Positions 25,546 through 34,676 of a stretch of DNA of 64,000 bases are shown here, in pieces. Both the position numbers and the translations under genes were made by a program. The notes under the pieces are model-generated. The model searched no databases and was not told where the DNA came from. It saw only the letters and a list, made by a program, of their open reading frames with translations. This DNA comes from Mucilaginibacter robiniae (GTDB lineage Bacteria > Bacteroidota > Bacteroidia > Sphingobacteriales > Sphingobacteriaceae). The stretch is from positions 1,364,001 to 1,428,000 of the forward strand of contig NZ_CP051682.1 in NCBI RefSeq assembly GCF_012849215.1, given 5' to 3'. Every line of letters begins with the position of its first letter. Position 1 is the stretch's first letter.

Positions 25546-25914
25546 ATGCCTCATGAAACGATTTTCCATGCCCTTCCTTTACTGCTTATGATCTACCCGC
25601 TACAATTCCAGGTGAGCCGGCTTCAGGGATTCGATGTGATCCGTGTCCAAGGGATAGCGGTTTACCTGACAGTTTACCCGGCAGCGCATCCGGGTTTCCA
25701 CCCGGTGCCCGGTGAAAAACAGTATTACTGCTCGTCCCGGCAGGGCCTGCTGATCGTTGAGACCACCGGCTACACCCGGCTGATCGATCCTTTTCACCTG
25801 CAGAGCTTGTCTGCTGCCATCAAGTGGTACGGACGTACCCGGCTGGGCATGCCCAACATCGAAATCCGGCTTACGGACCCCAGGCGGTCGGGCAGCAATA
25901 AACCGGCGGATTAG
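25546..25914 (+). CDS. unknown small protein
   Basis: A 122-residue protein read from ATG 25546 (MPHETIFHALPLLLMIYP); an alternative start is ATG 25588. It has short beta-like segments (FDVIRVQGIAVYLTVYP; GLLIVETTGYTRLIDPF) and a basic tail. No family recognised. It follows the gene at 25113 by 28 bases and is probably co-transcribed. An upstream in-frame ATG at 25465 overlaps the previous gene and is less likely. Confidence 0.45.
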   Translation: MPHETIFHALPLLLMIYPLQFQVSRLQGFDVIRVQGIAVYLTVYPAAHPGFHPVPGEKQYYCSSRQGLLIVETTGYTRLIDPFHLQSLSAAIKWYGRTRLGMPNIEIRLTDPRRSGSNKPAD

Positions 25915-26111
25915 GCAGGTCCAGCCGCGCCGAAAGTTTGCGCAATAATCTGCTGATCAAGCGTCGCTCTCGTACTCGACAAGATCATCAAGCTTGGTTC
26001 AGGGCGCCATACCGCTGGCCAAAGGGCAATTGATAAAAATCCCGTCCCGTCGTAACAAATTACTGACCCCGCAGTTGTATCCTTAGATGACGTGTAATCA
26101 AATGCTTCCTT

Positions 26112-26594
26112 ATGTTACATAGAACAGGATATTCAGTTTACGATCAGGGCAACTCGAAATATATACAGGTGGAAACGGTATTGGTATTTTATCGTGAAAA
26201 GTTCATTATTTCAGGGAAGCATATGCTGTTTGAAGATACAGCCTTAATCGGCAACATGAGTTACACTGATAATGGTTTGTCCATGAGTGGACTAGAACGT
26301 CTAACGCAAAGCGAGCGGTTACAACTGGTAGCTCACATAAAAAACTATGTTGCACCCGACCAAGCCAGCTGTGCCCCTACTTTTGGATTTGGATTGCAAA
26401 TTAAGGATAACGTGGTGTACTGTGAAATTATAGTCACAGATCATATCTATCATGTTTGGTTTGATGGAAAAAAGGTTGGAAAATTAACCCAGAATGAACG
26501 CTTTAACTGGTTGCAAATGCAATCGGAGTTGTTGCCGGCCGGAACGCTTAGAGAAATCTCTGACCGCATTGAGAAGCACTATGTGAATTTTTGA
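26112..26594 (+). CDS. unknown protein related to the ligD-linked small protein
   Basis: A 160-residue protein. Residues from about 94 on (FGFGLQIKDNVVYCEIIV, VWFDGKKVGKL, LLPAGTLREISDRIEKHY) align with the C-terminal part of the protein coded by 21063-21509. The N-terminal half (ETVLVFYREKFIISGKHMLFEDTALIGNMSYT) differs. No signal peptide or membrane span. AT-richer than the ligD partner, so it probably came with a different history. A stand-alone gene; function unknown. Confidence 0.55.
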   Translation: MLHRTGYSVYDQGNSKYIQVETVLVFYREKFIISGKHMLFEDTALIGNMSYTDNGLSMSGLERLTQSERLQLVAHIKNYVAPDQASCAPTFGFGLQIKDNVVYCEIIVTDHIYHVWFDGKKVGKLTQNERFNWLQMQSELLPAGTLREISDRIEKHYVNF

Positions 26595-26702
26595 TCTTCT
26601 TTCACCGGTACATCAGGTAGGTAAATAATCTCTCGTATAGCTTTGGTTGACATAGGCCTTCCACAAGCGGCTAATATGCAACGCCTTAATAAGCAACAAA
26701 CA

Positions 26703-26742
26703 CCACTGTACAGATTTAGCTTAAATGCTCTCTGTATAGTGG
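26703..26742. terminator. bidirectional hairpin between convergent genes
   Basis: Arms 26703-26714 and 26731-26742 pair over 12 bp with one G-T pair, with a 16-base loop, between the ends of the genes at 26112 (plus) and 26754 (minus). Confidence 0.55.
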
Positions 26743-26753
26743 CATGTTGTGTA

Positions 26754-27077
26754 TTAATTCTTTGTCCGGCCTGAATGGAAAGCTACCAGATACAAGCCTC
26801 CTTTCTCAAGTTGTGTGGGTGCGGCAGAACTCGGCTCAACGGACTCTAAGTTTAACTTGGCCCGAACGAGATGAAACAAGCCAAGAAAGTGCTCCGGTAA
26901 TACCCGGTTAGCTAAAATCAGGTGATATTGCTTTTCCAGCAGCACCTTTTCCTCATGGGTTGCCCGTTCCACCTGCCATTCATGATCTGGTCTGCAACCG
27001 TGTTCTAAGGCCAGATTCTGAAGTTCAAACAAATAGCGGTTTGCCAGATTTTCGATCGCTTTTGATGCTGTCATCAT
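26754..27077 (-). CDS. unknown small protein, third of a three-gene set
   Basis: A 107-residue soluble, helical, His-containing protein (MMTASKAIENLANRYLFELQNLALEHGC). No family recognised. ATG 27077 overlaps the stop of the 44-residue gene upstream (ATGA), so the two are coupled. It ends facing the gene at 26112. Confidence 0.55.
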   Translation of the reverse strand: MMTASKAIENLANRYLFELQNLALEHGCRPDHEWQVERATHEEKVLLEKQYHLILANRVLPEHFLGLFHLVRAKLNLESVEPSSAAPTQLEKGGLYLVAFHSGRTKN

Positions 27078-27208
27078 TTCTTTTTCGTTTTGGGAATACT
27101 CTCCGTTTTAGATACGGTTGTTTTGCTTGTTTGGTAATCGGATAGCGATTTGTTGCCCTCCGCGCTCGGCGCTTTTTTTACATTCTTACTTCCTTTGTCT
27201 TTACTCAT
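27074..27208 (-). CDS. very small basic protein (44 residues)
   Basis: MSKDKGSKNVKKAPSAEGNK and a further Ser/Thr/Lys-rich tail, ending KTKKK. It recalls small Lys-rich proteins MSK..KGNKNVKKAP.. that occur in Sphingobacteriaceae, but this likeness is from memory and not tested. Its start lies 7 bases after the stop of the gene at 27216-27611 and its end overlaps the next gene by ATGA, so it sits in the middle of a three-gene operon. Low-complexity and probably disordered. Too short for standard ORF cut-offs. Confidence 0.6.
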   Translation of the reverse strand: MSKDKGSKNVKKAPSAEGNKSLSDYQTSKTTVSKTESIPKTKKK

Positions 27209-27215
27209 AAGTTTA

Positions 27216-27611
27216 TTATTTGATATACATTTCTCTTTCCAGTTTGCGAATATTGGATTCTAACAACGTGTCGTTGAGATCCTGATAATGCAACGCACGG
27301 TGAGTTTTGAGTTTATTAATGCCCTGTGTCACCTCTGCAATAAGCCGGTTAATGTGTTGGAGCGCTCCCGCCTTGGCTTTTCGCATAGCCATAGTTTTAC
27401 TGGCATAGCCATAAAACATCTCACTATCATCAGGCAGGATGTAGCCGGAGTGCACATGATGGGTTACTTCCTCCTGAATATTAGAATGTACCGGAAATAC
27501 TCTTTGAGAGAGCAAAGCAGGCAGGAGTTTAAAATTATTGGTGGATATCTCGGTTACGGTAGTATCGTTTTTAAAAACGCGGTAATACCTGAACAGGCTG
27601 TTTTTTTTCAT
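27216..27611 (-). CDS. unknown protein, first gene of a three-gene set
   Basis: A 131-residue protein (MKKNSLFRYYRVFKNDTTVTEI) with a predicted helical C-terminal half rich in Lys, Arg and Ala (MAMRKAKAGALQHINRLIAEVTQGINKL). No signal peptide. It heads the operon 27611 to 26754; upstream is a 550-base gene-free stretch that should carry its promoter. Function unknown. Confidence 0.55.
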   Translation of the reverse strand: MKKNSLFRYYRVFKNDTTVTEISTNNFKLLPALLSQRVFPVHSNIQEEVTHHVHSGYILPDDSEMFYGYASKTMAMRKAKAGALQHINRLIAEVTQGINKLKTHRALHYQDLNDTLLESNIRKLEREMYIK

Positions 27612-28162
27612 AATTTAACTGATGGTGATTAGCGTAAAGCTTAAAGATTACCGATCAGCAAACCAATAACATCTAAGGGTATAAATCAGAAAAGGAGAGG
27701 CATTTTGATAAAGATAGGGTTTAATAGTTGATAAACAACAGCTAATTGACTATATATTTTTTTTGCAAGCCGGCGATATGCCAACTCAGAAAAGGCAGCC
27801 AGTTTTTGCAAGTGTGGAATACCTTGAGCCGCGAAACGAATCCATTAAAAATCTGCTTTGCTGTGCGCTGGATGAGAGTGACGTTGCCGTCTTTCTACCC
27901 GTATACAGGCCATTTAAGAAGGTATGCTGTATCATTTAATTTGCATGCCGCCCATGATCGTCACAGGTGGACTGAGTTAAACATAGTTAGCTACCTGCAT
28001 TACAGTTAGGGCTATGCTTCGCTATTACTTAAATAGTGCGCAAAACCGAAATGCACCAAGCGAACTCTGCCTCTTCTACTGACGATGGCTACAATGTAAA
28101 TTTAGCTATCAACGTAGAGTTTGCTGGTTATGGCAGCTTTTGCCAAATCTTCTGAATTTACA
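27612..28162. other. 551-base region without a supported gene
   Basis: Between divergent-facing ends of the 27216 operon start and the 3' end of the cold-shock gene. An 87-codon frame at 27746-28009 has no likeness to any family and unusual composition, so it is not called. I found no repeat or RNA here. Confidence 0.4.
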
Positions 28163-28618
28163 CTACTTGGCCAGTCTTTTTACTTTAACCGCATTTAGTC
28201 CTTTAGCTCCTTTTTCTACTTGAAAAGTTACAGTGTTCCCTTCTTTGATCTGCTCTGCAATGCCATTGACATGTACAAACAGGCTTTCCTGCGTTTGCGC
28301 ATCGCGGATAAAGCCGTAACCTTTGGATTCATTAAAGAAAGTCACTGTTCCGGATCGTATGGGGTCTACGGGTAGATTTTCCAGCTTTGGGATACCCAGT
28401 GGAATGTTCTCCGGCGACACCTCTATCCGCTGAGCCGGATCGGGCTTTATCTAAGTTAGATTGCCGTTGTGATCCACATAAGCCATCATGGATGCTAAGG
28501 ACTTTCCTTTACCGGAACTTGCTTTCCGGTCTTCCGCCCGTACCTTCTTGTCTTTTTGCTTCTGCAGGCGCTTTTTTTCGTTTTCTTTTTTGTTGAAGGT
28601 TTCTGAGGATCTACCAAT
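28163..28618 (-). pseudogene. cold-shock-domain protein interrupted by an in-frame stop, with ATT in place of ATG
   Basis: Read on the minus strand from 28618 the frame encodes the typical Bacteroidota cold-shock protein of about 150 residues: GRSSETFNKKENEKKRLQKQ (basic N-terminal helix), then SLASMMAYVDHNGNLT, and after a gap the cold-shock domain SGTVTFFNESKGYGFIRD..ESLFVHVN..I. Codon 56 is TAG (28451-28453), and the expected ATG is ATT (28616-28618). A shorter product of 85 residues could start at GTG 28420 and would still hold the whole nucleic-acid-binding domain with its RNP motifs. So the full-length gene is broken, but a domain-only protein remains possible. Confidence 0.75.
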
Positions 28619-28959
28619 GTGTTGTTGAATTTTTTGCTGGAATAATGCAATAATTTGAAAGCTATTGACTGGCCATTGGTGGTTGCTCAGCAGTAAGAGT
28701 CAGGTACGGAAAATAAAAAGGCACTCCTCCTGCTAGGTCAATTTCAGCGGAATATCCATCAAACAGCGGATTTGATATATCTGCGATTGTTCAATATACG
28801 AAGTAATATACGGGTATGTTTTACTTTACCTCTTTCTGTCCTACTGGCTAATCAAACACAGCACACTCGGGAACATTAGCAATATTGGGCGTCTTCAATT
28901 GTTCCCGAGATGATCAACGGATCATCTAATTACACATAACAGCTACTAGTGGAGCGAAT
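28619..28959. other. 341-base region with hairpins only
   Basis: No coding frame of note. Two stacked hairpins near its right end are listed separately. Confidence 0.4.
28866..28927 (-). terminator. two adjacent hairpins behind the HupE-type gene
   Basis: Arms 28866-28875 and 28900-28909 pair over 10 bp; overlapping its end, AGATGATC (28908-28915) pairs with GATCATCT (28920-28927) over a 4-base loop. They lie 33-94 bases after the stop of the 28960-30147 gene on the minus strand. The two stems share bases 28908-28909, so only one can fully form at a time. Confidence 0.45.
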
Positions 28960-30147
28960 CTATATAGCTAAATAAAAATAATAGATGCCTGCCATAGCAA
29001 TGCTTAAAGACAGTGTACATTGTATACTTCTCCGAAGACGGTCGTTTAGCAGAAGATTAGGCCGGGAGGTACGCAGGGTTTGCAAAAGGCCGAAAAGCAG
29101 CAGCAATGTGACCTGATTACCGATTTCTACGCCAATAGTGAACCCGATTATAGCCAGCGTTATAGTCACACCCGGCATTTGATGCATGACTTCCAGCAGT
29201 CCGCCTGCAAAGCCGAGTCCATGAAGCAGCCCGAACAAAAATGCAATGGCCAAACGGCTGTTTCCCTGCGCAGCTGCCGGATGAAAGACATTTTGTAAGG
29301 CCACAAAGATGATGCTGGCGGCTATGCCAGCTTCAACTATTTGTTCTGGCAGTTGAACCAGCCGTAAAGCTGCAAGCGTCAGAGTGATCGAATGGGCAAG
29401 CGTAAAAGCAGTTACCACTTTTACCAGATCCCATAGCGTGTTAGCGCCTAATACCAGGGCAGCAATGAACAGTAAGTGGTCGTAACCAGTAAGAATATGC
29501 CGGATGCCTTGAAAGATAAACGTTTTTAATACCGCCCGGTTGTCCGCCTGTATTAACCGCTGCTTCGCTTCTAATTCACCGGATACAGATGATGCCCGGG
29601 CTAGCAGGGCCTTATCCGTCGTGAAACTTAGCTGATAAACCGACTGGTCATAAGTGCGGCTTTGGCCCATAACCTGAATATCCGGATTATTTGGCAGCAG
29701 GCAATTTACCAGATAAACAGATATGCTTCGCTGATGATGATTTTTCAACTTCAAGGTGTGCTGAGATGTGCCGGGAGGCAGGCTGGCACTAAGACTGATG
29801 ATGATATCACCCAAACCCTTATATACTTCTTCCAATTTGGGAAAAGACAACGAATCCAGTTGAAGCTGTTTAGGACGACCATTCACCCACAAGAGCAGCT
29901 CATGGGTTACGTTGCTGGCATAAGTGCGTTGTTCTTCTTCTGTTATTGCGCCATCATGGTTGCGGTCGATGATCAACATGATTTTTCCTGCCACATCAGT
30001 GCCTGGTGTAAGCCGTAGTTGCAGGGTAATATGATCTTTAAAAAGGAAAATTGTAGTCGCTTGTAAATACTCATTCAGCCGGTGTGCTGCGGCTGGTACA
30101 GCCAGCCACAGCATCATGAAAAGAACTACAATCCCTTTAAATTTCAT
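28960..30147 (-). CDS. HupE/UreJ-family membrane protein
   Basis: A 395-residue protein. A signal peptide (1-21, ending AAAHR) precedes an exported N-terminal domain of about 190 residues containing an EF-hand-like loop (DRNHDGAITEEE, about 62-73). The C-terminal 185 residues have five to six membrane spans with the HupE/UreJ_2 signatures HILTGYDHLLFI, TAFTLAHSITL and FGLLHGLGFA, whose histidines are thought to carry Ni or Co. It overlaps the DUF3500 gene upstream by 4 bases. Likely metal (nickel/cobalt) uptake or export, but the substrate is not proven. Confidence 0.75.
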   Translation of the reverse strand: MKFKGIVVLFMMLWLAVPAAAHRLNEYLQATTIFLFKDHITLQLRLTPGTDVAGKIMLIIDRNHDGAITEEEQRTYASNVTHELLLWVNGRPKQLQLDSLSFPKLEEVYKGLGDIIISLSASLPPGTSQHTLKLKNHHQRSISVYLVNCLLPNNPDIQVMGQSRTYDQSVYQLSFTTDKALLARASSVSGELEAKQRLIQADNRAVLKTFIFQGIRHILTGYDHLLFIAALVLGANTLWDLVKVVTAFTLAHSITLTLAALRLVQLPEQIVEAGIAASIIFVALQNVFHPAAAQGNSRLAIAFLFGLLHGLGFAGGLLEVMHQMPGVTITLAIIGFTIGVEIGNQVTLLLLFGLLQTLRTSRPNLLLNDRLRRSIQCTLSLSIAMAGIYYFYLAI

Positions 30148-31460
30148 TGGCCAGTAAACGCATGTCCATACTCATTGGTAGGGTCGCGGTAAATGGTGTG
30201 TACGTGCATAGTAGGATCACCACCCACTCCCTGAGGCGAAAACTCAATCACCAATTTAGGGCCCTGAATGCGGTAATAAGAAGACCCATTCTTTCCGGGT
30301 TGATGTGTTGTCGGGCCACTCCAGGCGAAATAGGTTTCCTCCAAGCCTGCTTTGATGTCTTCCATCCTGGCTTTGCTGTAGGCATCATTCACAATACCTG
30401 TCCATTCGGCAATCAAATCAAGCAGCATGGTGCGTTGCTGTGCATTCATAGCGGAGGCTTTGAGTCCTTCAGGAACAATAGTTTTTCCTCCGCTGGCAGG
30501 GCCGAGTACCAAGTCATCCACATGGTAATTTAAAATGGCCTGTTTACGCTGAGTATCATTCAACGCATCCAGCAGTGTAAAGGCTTTATCATTTTCTCCT
30601 GCAAGTACCCGGACGGTTTTGCCGTGAGCGGTATAAATGGCAGGTTGAGCGCCCGTTAGAGTTGGAGTGCTGGAGCCATGCGCTCCGGCGATCACGACGT
30701 TTAATCCCAGGTGATGTCCGCCAAACTGTATCATCCAGGGGGTAGAGGTATTGGGTTGGCCGAAAATTCCTATTGTATAACGGTTTATACCCGAAGCAAA
30801 CGGTGTTCCGCCTTCAAACAATACCTGATCTGACCCCATAATTTCTAATACCTTCTGATAACCTTTCGGACTGAGCATCACCTCCAGCAAATGCATGGCG
30901 GCCTTTCGCTGACTGGCGTTCAGGCTGCCCAGTTGCAAGCCTGGTCGCAGCACGTCACTAACTGGATAGTTCGACCATACCGCCTGCCCATACTGTTCGC
31001 CTACAAAGCCCTCTGCAGGTCCCATGCCTTTACCGGGACCACCTGGGCCGGGGCCCTGACCCGGCTTGTCACCTGGCTGGGGTGGATGTCCGCCGGGGCC
31101 ACCGCCTGGTCTGTTGCCCGGACCGGGTTGACCCTCATGCTGCTGGTGACTCGAGGTGTTTACCCGTGCGTAATCTTCTGGTGCGAAAGGAACTACTTCA
31201 TTTTCACCCGATCTTTTGAACCGGGCTACTGTAGCTGCTTTCTGGGCAGTAAAGGAGAACTGTACCTTCGCCAACTGTTCAACATTCAGCGCGTGCAGAA
31301 AGGTATTGGCAGCAGTCACAATCGCCTGTGTCTGGCTGATAGCGGTAGGTGTAGCCATGGTATTAGGCGCAGCATGGGTGTAATTATGATGCCAATGAAA
31401 AGCAGCAAGCATCGACGTTAAACCCAAAGACAGCAGTATAATCGGGTTACCTTTATTCAT
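30144..31460 (-). CDS. secreted DUF3500 protein
   Basis: A 438-residue protein with an N-terminal membrane or signal segment (about residues 8-25). Residues 40 to 438 match DUF3500 (ALNVEQLAKVQFSF, VRVLAGENDKAF, then WSGP in the last third and VIEFSPQG near the end). Residues about 107-145 are an unusual Gly/Pro-rich insert (GNRPGGGPGGHPPQPGDKPG...). The His-rich end (PTMHVHTIYRDP) might bind metal. It overlaps the HupE-type gene, so the two are one unit. The activity of DUF3500 is unknown. Confidence 0.75.
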   Translation of the reverse strand: MNKGNPIILLSLGLTSMLAAFHWHHNYTHAAPNTMATPTAISQTQAIVTAANTFLHALNVEQLAKVQFSFTAQKAATVARFKRSGENEVVPFAPEDYARVNTSSHQQHEGQPGPGNRPGGGPGGHPPQPGDKPGQGPGPGGPGKGMGPAEGFVGEQYGQAVWSNYPVSDVLRPGLQLGSLNASQRKAAMHLLEVMLSPKGYQKVLEIMGSDQVLFEGGTPFASGINRYTIGIFGQPNTSTPWMIQFGGHHLGLNVVIAGAHGSSTPTLTGAQPAIYTAHGKTVRVLAGENDKAFTLLDALNDTQRKQAILNYHVDDLVLGPASGGKTIVPEGLKASAMNAQQRTMLLDLIAEWTGIVNDAYSKARMEDIKAGLEETYFAWSGPTTHQPGKNGSSYYRIQGPKLVIEFSPQGVGGDPTMHVHTIYRDPTNEYGHAFTGQ

Positions 31461-31703
31461 GGTGAGTGTTTATGGTGAAGTTAATAAATGATATTCCTGT
31501 TTACTGTAGTTGATAACCCGAACTTAGATTGATCTGCTTTGCCATCATCTGCCACTACTTGTTCTGTGACTAGTCAACTGCTTACAAAGATATTTATAAA
31601 AGCATTGAAGTTTCAACTGGTTGTCGATGAGTTTTGCCTATTGGTCTATTGTCACCTTTCGTCTCCACGACTTTCTGTTTCTTTGCAAAAAGAATTTAAA
31701 AAG

Positions 31704-32963
31704 ATGAAAACCTTGTATTTAAGTAGCCTTCTGATGACGATGATGATAGGTAAAGGCTTTAGCTTAAACTCAGATCATGCTGCACATATCAAATGTATCA
31801 CCGCGATTACTGAAGTTTTCGGCGAAGGGCAAAAAGTGACCGCCGCTGCGATTGAGTTTGATGAACCAATTAAGAATACCAGTCTTTCTGCTGCCGGTTT
31901 CTCCGTGGAGGGCAGAACAATCACCCGTATCTATGCAAATACTATTGCAGCAAAGGCGGCTAAAGGCAAAGATGGCCGTTATGTCATGATCGAGCTTTCA
32001 CCAGCGGATGCCAGCGCCGCTACCTACGTGTCCGGCGGACACACTTCACTGTTAAGAAAAGCAATCATCACAGCAAAGCAACTGCGTCCGGTTGAAGCTG
32101 CCAATGGCGAACAATACATACCATCCGGTGCACCGGTACAAAGCAATCAACAAATCAATTTGGTGGTAGACGACTTCAGTCAGTTGGCGTTTAAAGATCC
32201 TAAAACAGGAAGAACCCTAAATTATAATCTGTTTATTCCTAAAAATTATGACGCTAGAAAGGCTTACCCCTTAGTGCTGTTTATGCATGATGCCGGTGAG
32301 GTAGGTGCCGAGGTTAAAGCGCCGCTGGTACAGGGACTTGGCGCCGTAATCTGGGCGACGCCCTCAGAACAGGCCAAACATGAAGCGTTTGTATTGGCAC
32401 CTCAGTACAGCAGTGTTGTAGTGAATGACCAGTCTGAAGCAACTGAAGATTTGGATGTGACGGTAAACCTTTTGCATGAACTGACAGGTCGATACAGCAT
32501 TGATAAAGACAGGCTGTATACCACCGGACAATCAATGGGCTGTATGATGTCTATTGCTATGGATATCAAGTATCCTGAATTGTTTGCCGCCTCGTTTCTG
32601 GTGGCCGGCCAATGGGATCCTGCCAAAGTTGGGCTGATGGCAAATGACCACTTGTGGATTGTGGTTTCGCAGGGTGATACTAAAGCTTTTCCGGGTATGA
32701 ATGCCATTACCGCAGCTTTAGAAGAAAAAGGTGCAAAGGTGAGCCGGGCCACCTGGAGCGGCAGAGCCACAGCAAATGAGTTTGCAGCAGATGTGAAAGC
32801 TATGGAAGCCCAAGGCACATCTATTAACTATGCAGCGCTACAGAATGGAACAGTGATACCTGCCGGGGTAACCGACAACGGTGGAGGCAATCACCGCGGT
32901 ACCTGGCGGATTGCCTATACAATAGAAGGTATCAGAGACTGGCTGTTCAGGCAGCGAAAATAA
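31704..32963 (+). CDS. secreted alpha/beta-hydrolase esterase with Ig-like N-terminal domain
   Basis: A 419-residue protein. ATG 31704 gives a signal peptide (MKTLYLSSLLMTMMIGKGFS), so the longer frame to 31539 is rejected. Residues 30-125 resemble the Ig-like domain of esterases. Residues 150-419 are an alpha/beta hydrolase with NLFIPKNYD..YPLVLFMHDAGE (oxyanion region), nucleophile S277 in GQSMGC and a likely catalytic His in NHRGTW near the end. It resembles putative PHB-depolymerase/feruloyl-esterase-like enzymes; the substrate is unknown. Stand-alone gene, divergent from the DUF3500 gene. Confidence 0.75.
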   Translation: MKTLYLSSLLMTMMIGKGFSLNSDHAAHIKCITAITEVFGEGQKVTAAAIEFDEPIKNTSLSAAGFSVEGRTITRIYANTIAAKAAKGKDGRYVMIELSPADASAATYVSGGHTSLLRKAIITAKQLRPVEAANGEQYIPSGAPVQSNQQINLVVDDFSQLAFKDPKTGRTLNYNLFIPKNYDARKAYPLVLFMHDAGEVGAEVKAPLVQGLGAVIWATPSEQAKHEAFVLAPQYSSVVVNDQSEATEDLDVTVNLLHELTGRYSIDKDRLYTTGQSMGCMMSIAMDIKYPELFAASFLVAGQWDPAKVGLMANDHLWIVVSQGDTKAFPGMNAITAALEEKGAKVSRATWSGRATANEFAADVKAMEAQGTSINYAALQNGTVIPAGVTDNGGGNHRGTWRIAYTIEGIRDWLFRQRK

Positions 32964-33064
32964 GTGGTAACTGATCAAGTACTTTCACAAGCAGGTTAGC
33001 GTATGATTGTTGAATAAATAAGGGTACAACCCTGCCTGTGTTACCTGCACTATCAATTACGGGC

Positions 33065-33403
33065 TTAGCCATTACGTGGCATATATAATGTGGCATATAT
33101 AATCATGCCAGCCCCACTAATGCGACTATTGCCCCAATGAAATCGTACTTAGCCGGTTAAAATCCGTCAAGCCCAAACCAGCGCCAGCAGGATGAGAACA
33201 CCACCGTATGCGGCATAGATTCTGCCGAAGCTGGCCGTTTGAAAGGTAGCCACCACGCCATAAAGCGTGAGCCTTACGCTTTCCAAGGCCCCGTACCAAA
33301 GTGGGTTACCTTCTTTTAGCCATTGCCAGATCAGGTAACCGCCGCCTATTCTGAAAAGCCACGCAACGATAAAGAGCAGGCTTGATTTAAAAGCAAGTGT
33401 CAT
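33065..33403 (-). pseudogene. YnfA/UPF0060-type membrane protein, decayed C-terminus
   Basis: The open part (33167-33403, 78 residues) reads as the first three-quarters of a YnfA-family four-helix membrane protein (RIGGGYLIWQWLKEG, SFGRIYAAYGGVLILLALVWA), with family length about 108. After VWA the frame shifts: the next frame reads LDGF, a stop, then PAKYDFIGAIVALVGLA, another stop and YMPR, all expected of the last helix. A 14-base direct repeat gtggcatatataat x2 (33076-33103) lies in the last part and accounts for one of the lesions. The gene is therefore a pseudogene. Confidence 0.65.
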
Positions 33404-33493
33404 CTAAGAAAAGTATCTTGTCCTTTAACAAGTATGGAAAATTAAATCGTCATCTTTAGATTTTCAGCGTATAAATTTAGCTTACTTAACGCC

Positions 33494-34375
33494 ATGAACG
33501 AATTAGATCTCCACCCTTCTGCCAATGCGCTGCGGACTACACAAATCGGCATCGTCATCAGCATTGTACTGGTTTTTGTCAAAGCCATTGCCGGGCATAT
33601 AGGGCATTCTTATGCGTTGATTGCCGATGCCACAGAAACAGGCGCTGATGTGCTGAGCTCCACGCTGTTGTTTTTTGCGCTCCGCATTGCTGTTCGTCCT
33701 CCGGATGCCCAGCACCCGTACGGGCATGGCAAGGCAGAACCCATCGCAGCCATCGTTATTTCCCTGTTCTTGATCGGCGCTGCCTTCTGGATTGGTTTCC
33801 ATGCGATTGAAATGATTGAAACGCCGCACAGCCTGCCCCAAAAATTTACTTTGGCTATTCTGCTGATGGTGATCGTGATTAAGGAGGTAATGTTTCGCTA
33901 TGTACTTGCCATTGGCAAAAAGCTGAACAGTCAGGCGGTGATCGCAGATGCTTACCATCACCGGAGCGATGCCATCACTTCGATTGCCGCCTTTATCGGT
34001 ATTATTGTAGCCTTAATTGCGGGTAAAGGGTATGAAGGGGCTGACGACTGGGCTGCACTATTAGCGGCAGTCTTGATCATTTATAATGCCATCGGGATAA
34101 TACGTCCTGCATTGGGTGAAATTATGGATGCCGCGCCGCCAGCCGAGATCAATGGCCACGTACGGGAACTGGCCGCAGAGGTGAGCGATGTCAAAAGGGT
34201 AGAGAAGTGTTTTGTCCGAAAAATGGGATTCGATTATTTTGTCGACCTGCACATTCAGGTAAATGGTCATCTGACCGTGACGCAGGGGCATGAAATTGCC
34301 CATCAGGTTAAAGATAAATTATTACATAGCACTCTGAGCATTAAAGATGCATTGATACATGTGGAACCGGCTTAG
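33494..34375 (+). CDS. cation diffusion facilitator (metal efflux)
   Basis: A 293-residue CDF transporter with six membrane spans. Metal-site motifs are ADATETGADVLSS in TM2 (aspartates in place of the more usual HSxxD) and HHRSDAITS in TM5. A cytoplasmic domain (about 210-293) with DYFVDLHIQVNGHLTVTQGHEIAHQV gives the typical C-terminal metal sensor. It exports divalent metals such as Zn, Co, Ni or Fe by proton exchange. ATG 33494 fits the first transmembrane span. Stand-alone, just left of IS21 copy 2. Confidence 0.88.
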   Translation: MNELDLHPSANALRTTQIGIVISIVLVFVKAIAGHIGHSYALIADATETGADVLSSTLLFFALRIAVRPPDAQHPYGHGKAEPIAAIVISLFLIGAAFWIGFHAIEMIETPHSLPQKFTLAILLMVIVIKEVMFRYVLAIGKKLNSQAVIADAYHHRSDAITSIAAFIGIIVALIAGKGYEGADDWAALLAAVLIIYNAIGIIRPALGEIMDAAPPAEINGHVRELAAEVSDVKRVEKCFVRKMGFDYFVDLHIQVNGHLTVTQGHEIAHQVKDKLLHSTLSIKDALIHVEPA

Positions 34376-34676
34376 CTAAAAGAGTTGGCGTCGTGATCAA
34401 GCATTCTAATCTTCTATAAGAATGGAAGCACCGAAAACGTAAAGTTTACATAAGGTGCATTGTTGAACTTATTTTTTAGAAAGTAATCGCTTGACTGGGT
34501 ATTCTGCTGAAAATGACCAGGTGTTCTGTCTTAAAGAGGTCAGGCGTTCCGGCGTAAACTGACCACCCCATTCCGGGGCAAACTGACCAGGGATTCCGGG
34601 CGAAACTGACCACCCCTGGAATGCAGCTGATGCGGTAGCAGCCGTCATCTTTGTAGGGTTACAAAACTCTCAAAGT

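Noticed and set aside
27746..28009. 87-codon open frame in the gap upstream of the 27216 operon
   Set aside because: No recognisable domain and atypical composition; no promoter or ribosome site.
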